In this document: piece after piece, positions 11,769-22,993 of the stretch
Numbering within the stretch: position 1 is the first letter of the stretch
Layout of the letters: each line of letters opens with the position of its first letter
Assembly (NCBI GenBank): GCA_020746875.1
Contig: JAGTJL010000032.1
Location: 186,001 to 250,000 of the forward strand
Length of the DNA: 64,000 nt
Reading direction: 5' to 3'
Source: Rhexocercosporidium sp. MPI-PUGE-AT-0058
Lineage: Eukaryota > Ascomycota > Leotiomycetes > Helotiales
Notes under the pieces: model-generated
What the model was told of the DNA's origin: nothing
Databases searched by the model: none
What the model saw: the letters and a program-made list of their open reading frames with translations, nothing else
Made by a program: the position numbers and the translations under genes

Positions 11769-12747
11769 TCAACGAGCCCCTGATAGCTACTAGGCCTCCC
11801 CATATTTTTACCCCGCGTTGTATGCAGGAGGTCCTCACAGAGCTCGCGCAGTAGTCCGCAACAAAATCTCCATCATCAAGCCCTCCCTAGTGACTAAGTT
11901 TCGGCGTCCTTATAAGCCAAAATTTAAGCATAGGATCTGGGGAGTGGGTGAAAAGGTCGCTGGCCCCGCATTGCCCCAGATCTCCTCTTCCAGCAGGCAC
12001 GACGTTATTCCCCAGAATTTGTCTCGTAGATCGCGCGGCTACCGTTTCTCGGGAGCAGAATTAAAGCCGAAACCTTTTGAGGCATGTGAAATCAGTACCG
12101 AGGTTTTATCCCACATTGCTTTGCATGAATTTCAAGCCATGGATGCAAGTTGATGCAAAGTTTAACATGTCTTCTCCAATCGGCAATCTGGCTTTCTGCG
12201 GCTAGAGGTTTGTTGATATTTAATAGCAGTTGATTAAGCGAAGCTCATCTCAAGTAGCTCAAACCAAGTAAAGGCCACGGACTCCGCAAGGCATACCCCA
12301 CCACTTTGGCACCAGCAGGACCATTTATGTTGAGTACTTTAGTTCTGACGGAAAATGAGAATGGAAATGAAGCTCAATCCTCGGCCTTATTCTACCTGGC
12401 CTAGTCCTTCCCCTTAGCGCTTCGTTAATCACAAGGATGAGTAGACGAAGACATCCAAAGGCCGCGGTAGCACTTGACAATAACTCCACATATTCATTGC
12501 CAGGCTTTCATTTACAGTTTCCAGATGCAGATCTTGCCGAGGATCTCCACAACTCAAGCTCCTGACCACTTTTCTCCTTGTGGCCAAGTAGGAACTATAG
12601 TGCAGGCGCCCTCCGAGGCCTCTTTGTAGGAACGCAGTACCCTGGAAATTGCCTAAGGTGTCGTGAGTCAATGAATCGTTGGTATTCATATTACAGTGAC
12701 CTCTGAAGTCGTGATCTTCTCTCGTAGTGCTAGTTTTCCTTGGCGAA

Positions 12748-13014
12748 TTAGTTAGCACAGTCATCACCAACTTTTCTTTCTAGCAATGCTAACTCTTCAG
12801 ATCTGACTTGATGATAGCCTGACTGACCCGTACATTTTCTCTTCATTTGGTCTGTTTGGGTTGATTCTTTGGCTAGTTGGTTCTTGGCGTGTTCCACTTT
12901 CCTCGAAGCATATGTGATAAATTCTTCAGCTGGTGTTGAGGTTCGATTCAGAATTATCAAAACCTCATCTGTTACTCTTTGAATGATTACATCTGACCCA
13001 GTGCGTAGGATCTC
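12748..13014 (-). other. possible exon fragment, unknown protein
   Basis: An open minus-strand reading of 89 codons, preceded by an acceptor-like CATCGTTAG, gives a charged amphipathic helix-like sequence (RVTDEVLIILNRTS..., KVEHAKNQLAKES). It has the texture of coding sequence, but I could not find a start exon upstream or a convincing downstream splice. It may be chance or a gene relic. Confidence 0.2.
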
Positions 13015-13249
13015 CTAACGATGCAGAAAGTATCAGAATTACGAAAATTTAGGGTTGAGAAAACTTGGTTGTTGAATGAGACAAATTAAATCGTAATCAT
13101 TCCTTCATCCATAATTCAATACATAAATTGTTGCCTTGAAATCAACCACCTTGAAGAATAAATATCCATCTCGGCATTGCGTGTACCTGCTGACTCATGG
13201 CTTCTGAAGGTACCCTCCCCTGCCATGTCCTGTCTATCGTGCACCAAGA

Positions 13250-13836
13250 TTAGAAGCCAGCTGACGAGTACTTCTCGATTGCGTCCGCGAACGCTACATC
13301 TATTGGAGCCGTAATACTCTCTGCGACGGACTGCAACTCAACCGGCACCTTCTCAGTTACGGCAGTCGTCAGGTTCTTAGCATCCGCCCTGTCAGTCTTT
13401 AAGATTTGCAAGACGATTGGGCTTCCGATAACGAGAGCGTCGAACTTGGACTTCGCAGCAACAAGAGTGTTCAAGACACTTTTAGTATCGTCGACTAGGG
13501 TGTTTGCGGGTTCGACTATGCTAAATGCCTCTTCTTGTGAAAGTGGCTCAGAGGCTTTGGCGACGGCCGTGCCGTTATTGATAGCATCTGTCAAAGCCTG
13601 GGAAGCGGAGAGGATCGCTGCATGTAATTTTAGTTTACAGACCCCCAAAAGAGACATTCAGAGAGTAGCGTACGGAGAACACCGAAGAAATCTCCGTTCC
13701 AGGAAGCCACTGTGGTATTCAAGGCAAGTGCCTTCGAAGTAATTACATCAAGCGATGCTGAAATGCTAGCACCACTGGCAGCCACGGTGCTGGCAAAGAG
13801 CACAGCTGGGAGGAACGAAGAGATATTGAAACGCAT
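13250..13836 (-). CDS. HsbA-family secreted protein 2, 176 aa
   Basis: Exons: 13836-13674 and 13617-13250 (531 nt); intron GTACGC...CATGCAG. The start at 13836 is chosen because it places a good signal peptide (MRFNISSFLPAVLFASTVAA) first; an upstream in-frame start would bury it. The mature part matches the HsbA helical fold: ITSKALALNTTVASWNGDFFGVLPILSASQALTDAI, then KSVLNTLVAAKSKFDAL. It has no stalk or GPI signal. It is more divergent from the other three: it has a WNG motif and no SLIPxI motif. Expected location is extracellular or cell wall. Confidence 0.85.
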
Positions 13837-15327
13837 CTTGTCTGACGTTAAAGGCAAAGTTGAAAGCGACTTTGAAAGCGAAGATGAATATCTGAGATGA
13901 ATGATACCTGGGCTGCTTAATTTGACCAAGAGATGAATTGGGGGATATTTGCTCCTTTAATCCTTTGATGAATCAGTAGTCGAGCTCCATTCAATACTCA
14001 CTGCCTCGGAGATTCTCTATTCTCTCACCTGTGCAGGATTTGTCTAATTTCTACCGTGGCTACTCTGGGGGGTAGTTCATGACTATCGCCGAGCCCTCGG
14101 ATGACTCCGGAAGGCATCATCTCATCTATGCGTTAATTATTGGTCATAACCCCGCAGAGTATGCATCCAAAGAAAGCGATCACACTTTTTCAATGCAAAG
14201 CGCAGGCTGGTAGGTCTTATTTCGAAAAAGGCGCACATCGGACGACTTGGGATCTCAATTTCAAGATGATCATGTGGGGACTAGAATGTCTCCGTAAACC
14301 TTGCCGGCCGGCAGATCCTAAGCTACAGGGCAAAAAAAAAATCCGGGGTCTCCAGTATTGAATTCTGAGTAAAGCCTAACAAGGAAGACTTGGGCAATTT
14401 TGCTGGTACGAGCGTCGATCGGTCAGTACAGTAGTTCAGGTGAGGGGCACGACTTGGACGGCTAGTGCTCGGTACGAAGAGGCTATTGGAGAGTCCACTT
14501 CAATTAAGGAAATTATATTCTTGGCGTACATGAGATAGACTGGAGACTTTTCGACGTGCTAAAGGCTCGAGGTGAAAAAGCCATAGTTTGGATGTCTAGC
14601 TTGTATGTATACAGCAGCGATCGCTTCGGAGTTCAGGGGTGTGCGGGTCCAGCCGAGAATGGATTGTTCATGCTTTCCGTTGGCTGGCAAGTTGGGCTCG
14701 GCTTCTCATGTAGCTTCATCTAAATTGTATTAGGATAAAAACGGATAGTAACATTGTCGGCGGTCCGTGGTTTTTCACCCTCCCCCTTCACAATGTTTGC
14801 TCGTGAATTACACTTTGTTTTTGTTTCTCTTTGAATAGAAAGTATCTGTAGACAAGGCAGTAGTAAAGAAATCAAAGCTCCGAGGCGTATCTAGGAGGAA
14901 TGACGGGCGACTAATTGCACCATCCCAGCACAAGGACTCGACTAGTCTATGTGTGGCGCTTTGCATAAGAAGCATGATGTTACAGGCAAAAGGTGTTCAA
15001 TTATCACCCCAAGGACAGAAATTGAGACTAGAAGACTACATGGATCGAAACATAAGTTGCACAGCCTCAAGTAATTATGGTGAGCAAGGGCTGATTTATA
15101 TGTACTATACAAAGAATCGGAATCAAATGCATACCCCTCCATAGCTTCAATTCCTAGGAGTATAAGGCTTTAGGCAGATGAAAGGAACTGGTCTCGAAGT
15201 CGTACGAGACTGAAATCATTGGAATCGATGCTACTCAACATATACATCCTTCTATGCCCCTATACACGAGAATACCTCAAGTCGTAGGCTTTGATCAAAG
15301 GGACCGTACGTGCCCCAACTTTATCGC
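13837..15327. other. intergenic, nothing recognised
   Basis: About 1.5 kb between HsbA genes 2 and 3. The left part is the promoter of HsbA 2. An A9 run lies at about 14333-14341. No plausible exon with family resemblance was found. Confidence 0.4.
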
Positions 15328-16293
15328 TCAAAGCGCCAGCACAGCGACAAGAGGAAGAATGACACCCAAAGCTCCTCTTGATACCCGATATTGTCAGTAC
15401 CTACAATAAAGATACAGATCATTGGATACAGAAACGTACCTGTGTTGTGTTGCAGCTGCGTTGCTTGATGTTGGGGATGTAAAGTCGGAGTTGGCAGATG
15501 TCACCGTGGAAGCTGAACCGGCCGATGTTGTCGTTGGAGTAATTGAGCTTCCGGAAGACAAAGGCCCTGGTGGAGCAGTCGTAGCTTTTCCTACACCACC
15601 GCAACTTGTCGCTGTAGATCCAGCCACTGCGCTTGAAAATGCTGCATCGATACATGACTTTACAGAGCTCGCCGCAGCCACCGATGACGAAGGGGCGATG
15701 GAAATTAGGGCATCTGCAAATTCACTGGTGTCCGACTGTAATGAGCTCAGATCCTTGGAAGCAATTTGACCCAGACCTGCTTTTTGAAAACCTGCTTGCT
15801 TGCTAACGAAAGCGTTGACAGAACGGATGATGTCTGGAATCAATGAGTTGACCGCATCGAGGACGGAGGTGGCGTCCGAATCCGAAAGAGGTCCAGGTGT
15901 TCCTTTCGTATCGGCAATACCTTGCTTGATTGAATCCTCAAGTTTGCTTTCAGCTTGGGTAACTGGTACTGCGGACGCAACATCGCCTCTAGAGCAAGAT
16001 TTCTAAGTTAGTCATTTCATTAAAAAAAAATATCGTGCAAAAAGGATCAATCGATGATGTATTCTATGAGAGTCGAAGCTTACAGCTTCCTGGTAAAGCT
16101 AGAAAAAGGGAGAGAAACGTTACTAGATTGCTCACTTGTACGAATTTAGGGCATCATTCAATGCTTTGACATTGGTGCTGATACTCGAGATATCTGAAAG
16201 AATCGATTGTGCTGTCCGCGCGAAAATCGAAGCGCTGGCGCTCGAAACACCGGCGCTTGAGACAAGAGCAACCGCAAGAAGTGTATACTTCAT
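15328..16293 (-). CDS. HsbA-family GPI-anchored cell-wall protein 3, 251 aa
   Basis: Exons: 16293-16136, 15988-15440, 15376-15328 (756 nt). A signal peptide (MKYTLLAVALVSSAGVSSA) precedes the HsbA domain (ILSDISSISTNVKALNDALNSY ... AVNSLIPDIIRSVNAFVSKQ ... FADALISIAP). A Ser/Thr/Pro-rich stalk follows, then a hydrophobic C-terminus (GALGVILPLVAVLAL) encoded by the 49-nt last exon, consistent with GPI anchoring. Two stalk-proximal Cys (SCIDAAF, TSCGG) are shared with paralogue 4. The 147-nt first intron contains a possible 15-nt in-frame mini-exon (16084-16098); alignment to the paralogues favours skipping it. The last intron uses an AAG acceptor. Confidence 0.87.
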
Positions 16294-17059
16294 TGTGATA
16301 ACAAAGCTTTGGAAGGCTGGGAATTTGGGAAAACTCGAGAAAAGCATATAGAACCAACAATAAAGAGACTTGGTTATAACACGATAATTTCCTTGACTGA
16401 TATTCATCACATGCTCACACCCCAAGTAAGTACCTTGAGAAGCCTCGGTGAAAAACATCCTCCTACACATGGAATCAGCAATGACTGGACCTAGCTAAAG
16501 AAGGAACAGCCGGCCAGTCATTTGACGCTTTCAAAAATGGATAATTTTCATCACGTACTTTCGTAGTTCCGTAAATTCAAACTCTATTTGTCCCACATCA
16601 ATTCGGACGGCAGTTATCCTCCCAAGAGTGAGTCAAAGTTTAATATTTGGATGTCCACCAGTCGCATGTGTTTCCTAACCTCTACGAACAGACAACGACT
16701 CCCTGGAGACACACGGGTGCGGGGAAGTAGATCTGCAAGTGTGAATGGGGGGATGAGAAACATTCAAACACTAGTCGCAGGCTATGCAGAATCGAGATTA
16801 GAACTGCGAGATCATCGTTCAGTGAACCAGTTGAAGATAAGACAATTTCAAGATCTGCCACCAGACTCTTGATAAGCCAAAGAAACTTCCTCGGCAGACC
16901 TCATTCACGTGGAAACACACACGATATGATACCGACGAGCCCGTTCTTCGCTCGACACATTTACTTCTTACATAGGTTTTGGCTACCTTTCTTCCTTCAA
17001 AGAAAATTCTACATTCACTTGGCTACACGATTTTTGGTTTAAAACCCTGTATTACAAAC
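16294..17059. promoter_or_regulatory. divergent promoter region, HsbA 3 and MFS transporter
   Basis: 766 bp between two divergent starts. No gene is seen inside. It should contain both promoters; co-regulation of the pair is possible but not shown. Confidence 0.45.
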
Positions 17060-18918
17060 ATGGAATCATCAAAAGAATTTGGCAATGAACCGAGCATTCA
17101 CCAGGAAAACAGTCTACCATTGCAATCTACTTTCGATCACGAGTGTAGAGTCGATCGAGTACCGACTGTCGCCCTATATGATGGCAATAGAGTCAATCTG
17201 ATTCCTATGCCTACAGATGACCCCAATGGTAACTATCAAAGCACTCACCCCTGATCGGTCACACGCTGAGATTTCCACAGATCCTCTGAACTTGCCTACT
17301 TGGCGAACATGCGCCGCAATTGGTTCTCTGTGTCTCTGTAAGATTTCCTTACTCGGTCATCGCAAGGCTCTCATTAACGCATGATAGTTGGAGCCATGGC
17401 CGCCGCTGCTGAACTTATCCTTGGGGCCATGCTTCCCGTATTCGTCATCCAGTACTCACCGATAGGCCAATTCCCACCATCATACAAAATCCTCCAGTAT
17501 ATCCACCTGCCAGAGGATGTGAACTCTCTGAGAGCACTTGAAGATATTAATCAGGATGCTGGTCCACCGATTTGGAGGACCTTTCTCTTATCTTCACTCC
17601 CCGTGTTGATGATTGGTCTATCCAATTTTTTCTTCGTGCCTCTCGCCATCACATTCGGGAGAAGACCTGTGGTACTGGTTTCTGGACTTATCGCTATCGG
17701 TGGAGCTGTATGGGCTGGTCACAGCACCTCTCTGAACTCTCATCTGGGAGCCAGATCAATACAGGCCATTGGCGCGGGAACTGTAGAGAGTTTAATTCCA
17801 TTTATCATTTCCGATATGGTTTTCCTCCATCAGCGTAACAAAGCAATCAGCTTAGTCTTCGGTATTCAAGGTTTACTGATTGTCATTCTGGGTATCGCCA
17901 CCCCGTGGATTATCATCCGCATAAATTGGAACTGGGTCTACTTCATTACTGCCATTGCGGCGGGAGTGTTTTGGCTTGCAGTATTTGTTTTTATGCCAGA
18001 ATCCCGCTACTACCGGACCGACAATGAAATGAGTATATTCTCCTGCCTTCCGGCGTTATTCTCTTTTGCTAATCGATAAATCCAGAGGGCATATCACGCC
18101 ATCCACTGCTTCCTGGCCAGACTCGTCCTCCCATCGACCTCAGCGAACATGCTCCTCGCTCCTGGAAAAGAGACTGGGCTCTATTTGGAGGGCCAGTACA
18201 TGTCCGACGGGGCATGATGGCCTTCGTACACACCCTTCAGACATTTTTTTACCCGCACATTTTCTTCGTCACGCTTTTGAACTCTGCGACAATCGCAGCA
18301 ACGCTGGCGGCAGGATATACAGTGTCTCCACAACTATTGGCAGAGCCCTGGAGTTGGCCATTCGAGCATCTTGGACTTCTTCTGTTCTCAGTACTAATTT
18401 CGGCCATCGCTGTCTTCGTCATCTCAGGACTCCTTGCGGATGGCCTCGCCAACTTGCTGGCCAAACGACGTGGCCAAAGAGATCCTGAAATTCAAGCCCT
18501 CAATCTCATCCCACCTACTGTTATATCCCTCATCGGTACTATCTTATTCGGGCTAGCAGGAGACAATCCTGGCAGGTATGGATGGCCGACATTCTTAGTG
18601 GGTTTGGGATTCATTTCATATGGCTTCCTTGCAACCAATTCCATTGGGGTTGTATACGTCCTGGAGTGTTACCCTCACATGGCTGGCCCTGCACTCGTCA
18701 ACATTGGCAGCTTCCGCTCAATAATTGCGTTCCTCCTCGTGTTCGATGTCGCAGAATGGATCGCAGACATGGGATATTTGAGAACTTTCGGAATCTACAT
18801 GGGCTTATTGGGCGGCTTCATTCTGTTCATTCCAATCATCTTTGTGTTTGGAGAAAGGTGGAGGAGGAGATGGCCGGGACCAATAGAGAGAGTAGATGTG
18901 AATGTGGTTAAAGAATGA
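17060..18918 (+). CDS. MFS transporter, DHA1-type, 567 aa, four exons
   Basis: Exons: 17060-17228, 17281-17337, 17388-18032, 18086-18918 (1704 nt). A hydrophilic N-terminus leads to DPLNLPTWRTC, the entry motif of fungal DHA1 drug:H+ antiporters, then multiple hydrophobic segments. The first half includes the loop FGRRPVVLVSG (MFS motif A) and PESRYY before the central loop. The second half starts at about the segment FVHTLQTFFYPHIFFV. The plasma-membrane location and efflux of small organics are family knowledge; the substrate is unknown. It sits inside the HsbA cluster, divergent from HsbA 3. All three introns are short and canonical. Confidence 0.87.
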
Positions 18919-20872
18919 AGGAAGATGACACTTGAACACTTAAGATGGAGTGGTGTGCGCATTTTTGCTCTGGCTACCTGCTTCATTTTGTAGAGACTTC
19001 GCAGACTTTGGTTTTGTGTTCGGTGAGTACGAGATCTAACGAGTTCTTCTGTAGCAGTGAAGAGAAGTTGTGTTACATATCATACCGCATTTCAAAAAAT
19101 CAAATCAAAGCGATAATCAAGAACGAAGATCGTCCGTCCCCTCGCGCCCTGCGTCTAATCGTTACTTCGCGAGTGGAACAGAAAGGTGAACAAAGATGCT
19201 GGCTGCCGGATACCACGGCACTCTTGCATGTGTTCACACAATTTCGAGCCCTTGGATCAATGGATGTAACTCTTTCCGGCCAGTACAAGAAACTTTAAGT
19301 TCTCCTTCCCTGCCATCAATTCCGGTCGCTTGATTTACCATTTCTCATAACTATTTTGAGTTGCGGCTACCAATGCACTGCCTTTCTCGTTTTCGCCTTT
19401 CGCGCCACGCGACTTCGTAAATGATCGAGCTTGTGACCAGGAACTGATGGAGTGATTGGACTATTGCAGGGGTGTATCATGCTAGTTAGAGTTTTCGTCT
19501 AACCCTCCTTGTGAGGTCAAAATAAGCAATCGCGCGAGCGTTTTGTCCATTGTTCTAGTGGCTCGGCTTGTCGATCAAAATGGTATCAGCGCTACTTTTA
19601 ATTTCTCTCCGCAACTACTCAGGTAAATTCTGGGGGCGGGAGCACCTTACCCCGAGGTCTCTCGGCCTCTCTGCGCCGTAGCTGTACGTGTACAGTAAAA
19701 GGACCGAAACCTTATTTATGTACGTAAGGGGGTTTCCAGTGGGTCTCGTACACCCCTTCACTTTACCCTGCTATCTTAAGTAAATTGTGGGGTAAACAAG
19801 AGTATTCGATACTTTTCTATGGAACAATACTCGGTACTGCCTTCATGGGTGTACGAGACCCACTGGAAACCCCCTTACGTACCATCTCTTGTACAGGTAA
19901 TGAGGAAACTAGGAAGAATGAATGTTTGATGTTGCTCAAATTAAAGTTTTGCCACTCAATTGTTGTGCTATTTTATGAACACATTTATCACTGCCTTTCT
20001 TCATACATATGAAAATTTCGCCTCTTCCTCGCTTCAAATTAGCTCCCCAGGAGGTGCATGTGAACTAGACGATCATCCCCGAGCATTGAGTAAAATGCAG
20101 CTCCACATGAACTAAGCGGGTGCAATTGAATTTAAAGTTCAAATTTTCCACGAGAAAATGCTAAGCCAACAGCCCTGCCAAGACTTGCAAGTATAAGCGG
20201 CTTCAGAGCGAGCGAAGCTTCCGATCTTCTATACTATTGTTGACCTCAGTGACTCAATTCGAAATTGATACCTTCAAAGAACGGAAGGATCTCCAGCGAT
20301 CTAGATCTTAGTGAATTGTTACCGCCTTTGAGTTGCATTATCTGCCGGGGTGGGTTAGTATCTGATAAATTTGATTCCGCAAAGGCAGGAAGCACCCATG
20401 GCTCTTCTGACCCTTCCGTCAGATATTTTTTTTCGAAATGTACGCTAAATCATATTAGATGTAGGTCGAGGCTCTTCGTGTATAAGTCCTAGTTGTGATA
20501 GGGCGCTAAAGTCGGGTGTCGCTGAATAAGGATGATCTTGTAGCTATGTGGAGTTTCATCACGCCTTTTTTTTAGATCTAGTCACGGTTTTGTCTCATCA
20601 ATGATGAGCAATAATTTCCGAGGCTGAGGGATTCCAGCCGAGGCTGGCATATGATTTCCATTCTGTCGTCAGGATTCTCGCCCTGGTAATTGAGTATTCA
20701 ATTATTCCGTCAACGCGCTAGCTCAAGATGCATCTATAAGTGTTTCTCGATGAAGCTTTCATCCTCTTTTTTTCCCCCCAGTATCGCCCTTCTTCACCAT
20801 TTGCATCTACTCCTTGCTTCCGAAACACCATCTCCGCACCTGCTTTTAGTAATAAACACTCGTTTAGTCAAA
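18919..20872. other. intergenic region containing a MITE
   Basis: Nearly 2 kb between the MFS stop and HsbA gene 4. The only structured feature is the inverted-repeat element at 19723-19879. The last 200 bp before 20873 are pyrimidine-rich and serve as the HsbA 4 promoter/5' UTR. No gene was recognised. Confidence 0.45.
19723..19879. mobile_element. 157-bp MITE, Tc1/mariner type
   Basis: Two perfect 33-bp terminal inverted repeats (19723-19755 and 19847-19879; outer ends CGTAAGGGGG and CCCCCTTACG) flank a 91-bp centre. TA sits directly outside both ends (19721-19722 and 19880-19881), the target duplication of Tc1/mariner/pogo elements. There is no coding capacity, so it needs a transposase in trans. 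The unmutated arms suggest a recent or RIP-exempt (too short) insertion. Confidence 0.75.
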
Positions 20873-21924
20873 ATGAAGTCCTCCACACTTATTCTCGCCC
20901 TGGCTGCAAGCGTCAACTCAGCTATCATCGCTCGCGATGCTGCTACTGTTCTCTCTGACATTGCAACCATCAATTCGGATACGATATCTTTGGCATCTGC
21001 TGTTAATGCCTTCAGCGGAATCAACGACGCAGCGGGACTCATCGCCGCCGAAAGTGACCTCGAGACTGCAATCAAGAAGGGAACCACCGATGCTAAAGCT
21101 GCAACCTCCATCTCGGACTCTGATGGTGCATCTGTTCTTAGTGCCGTCAAGTCACTTATTCCGAACATTGTTTCTGCGCTCAATGCCGTCGTGGCCAAGA
21201 ATGAGGCTTTCACCTCCGCAGGGGTTGCAAGTGTTGTTGCAGGCGATCTGAAAGCCGTTAGTAACGCCTATTCCTTTCTTTCCTCGGCAATTATGTCAGG
21301 ATCTTCTTATTTTGGTATCGCAAAATGCAATTCATTCCAAAATTCGCAGCTTGAGATACAAGATCCTGACCAATTCTAACTTCTACAATTTAGCTAAAGG
21401 CTGAATCTGCCGATTTCGCTGCTGCTCTGATTGCAGCAGCCCCTGCGGGTGCTAAACAAGGTGGAAACGCTGCTGCTTCTTGTATCGATGCAGCATTCAA
21501 TTCTGCTCTTGCCACCAAGACTGCAGATGGGTCTTGCGCCGCTGCTGTTACGTTTGCAAGCGGAGGTTCATCACCGACCTCAGCTCCAGCCTCGCCTCCA
21601 ACATCGTCTCTAACTACAACGGCAAGCGCTTTGCCTTCGGCCTCGACTTCGAAAGCTCCTTCTAGCTCTGCTCCCCAGGAGACCTCAAATGGATCAGCCC
21701 CCGCAGCCTCTGCCACCTCGAAGAGCTCCGAAGCTACCTCAGGAGCTGTCGTCCCACCAACCTACCCTACTGGAACTACCACCTCCTCTCCATCAGTAGT
21801 GGGCACTGGAAGCGTGTACCCAACCACCACTGGTCCCATTCAAGTCAGCCCCAACAGCGCACAGTCTGTCAAAGTTGGACTAACAGGTATCTTTGCCATC
21901 ATCGCTTTTGCCATGATTTTGTAA
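20873..21924 (+). CDS. HsbA-family GPI-anchored cell-wall protein 4, 304 aa
   Basis: Exons: 20873-21256 and 21394-21924 (915 nt). The 137-nt intron starts GTTAGT and ends ACAATTTAG; joining gives AGDLKA/LKAESADFAAALI, which aligns residue by residue with paralogue 3. Signal peptide MKSSTLILALAASVNSA; HsbA domain VLSDIATINSDTISLASAVNAF ... AVKSLIPNIVSALNAVVAKN. Two conserved Cys follow (SCIDAAFNSA, GSCAAAV). A roughly 120-residue Ser/Thr/Pro stalk then leads to a hydrophobic C-terminus (VGLTGIFAIIAFAMIL) as expected for a GPI signal. The start is fixed by the signal peptide. Likely wall-anchored, O-glycosylated. Confidence 0.9.
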
Positions 21925-22993
21925 GGTGGACTGTTCGTTTTCATAAAAATCTAGTGTCTGGAGCTCAACAAAACGGTTGTGGGATATTCTTTCTGAAAAT
22001 CTGGTGACGAGGACCGAATAACTGTGTAGGATGTTCATTTCAATTCTGGCATGCTGCCACAAGTCTTGTATTTTAGGACTCGTAGTGGGGTGTTTCGAGA
22101 CATAGTTAGATAATGTTGTGAGAAGAAGAAAATTGAATCAAAATCACTTTTGTACAGTTGTCGCAGCACTAGTAACCTTGTGAATTGGTGTGGGGTTCAT
22201 TCTTCACTCTGCGAAAGACTTGGTGCAAATTGTTCTTGTGTCTCAAGGAGGAAAATTATGGGATTGATTCAATAGGTTCAGCGGTCCTCGTTCAATTGGG
22301 GCGCAGATCTTACAGGAATGCTCAAATACCTGTTCAGCCGTGGAACCTTGCTCTTAGGGCTGTACGCCCTGGCCGATGAATTTACCGATCCTCATTTACT
22401 AGGGACAACAGGAATGTTCAAATATCTGTTCATTCGTTGAAACATTCTATTAGAACAGCTTTTCTTGTAACTAAAGAATAGTTGAAAATTAAATTCCCTC
22501 GACTCGTTTGCGGTGGACCACCATCTTTCATGATACAGCGCCGTCCAGATGTATGCATTCAACTAGACAGTCCTGGTGCAATACCATACTCAAACTACTG
22601 TGGAGAAGGCGAAAACGAAATAAGAATAAGAATTTATTGCTACGGAACAGTGAGATGGGAAACCAAAAACGCAAAGCAAAACAAAATCGAAATCAAAACA
22701 ATGTCACATGCTAAGCCTCGGCTAAAACTGGTCCACAAATCAAACCTCCCTCCAGTATTCCTCCACAAAATAACCGAGGCATGGAGCCACCCTTCACCCT
22801 TGCTCAACAGCCTCACTCATGGACAGCGCCAACGCAACAAACTCTAATTCTTGGACTCATGGTCCAACCACATGACTGTGACTCCATGAGATCGACCACA
22901 TGAGATCGACCACCTTGCCTGAAGCAAATAATGATATACTTAGCCCGGCTAGCTTGACTTTCGGCACTTTCGAGTCTCCTCAACTTCAGGAGA
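21925..22993. other. intergenic, nothing recognised
   Basis: About 1.07 kb of convergent 3' flank between HsbA 4 and the hydroxylase gene. Short A-rich stretches only. No exon could be supported. Confidence 0.4.

Larger units (their letters stand above)
11641..13249. other. intergenic region between HsbA genes 1 and 2
   Basis: About 1.6 kb. The part near 11640-11850 is the HsbA 1 promoter. The rest carries no family-recognisable gene, apart from a possible exon fragment listed separately at 12748-13014. The final 100 bp are the 3' flank of HsbA gene 2. Confidence 0.4.

Noticed and set aside
19682..19696. Short palindrome GTACGTGTAC near the MITE as part of its ends
   Set aside because: It lies outside the TA duplications and has no partner on the other side.
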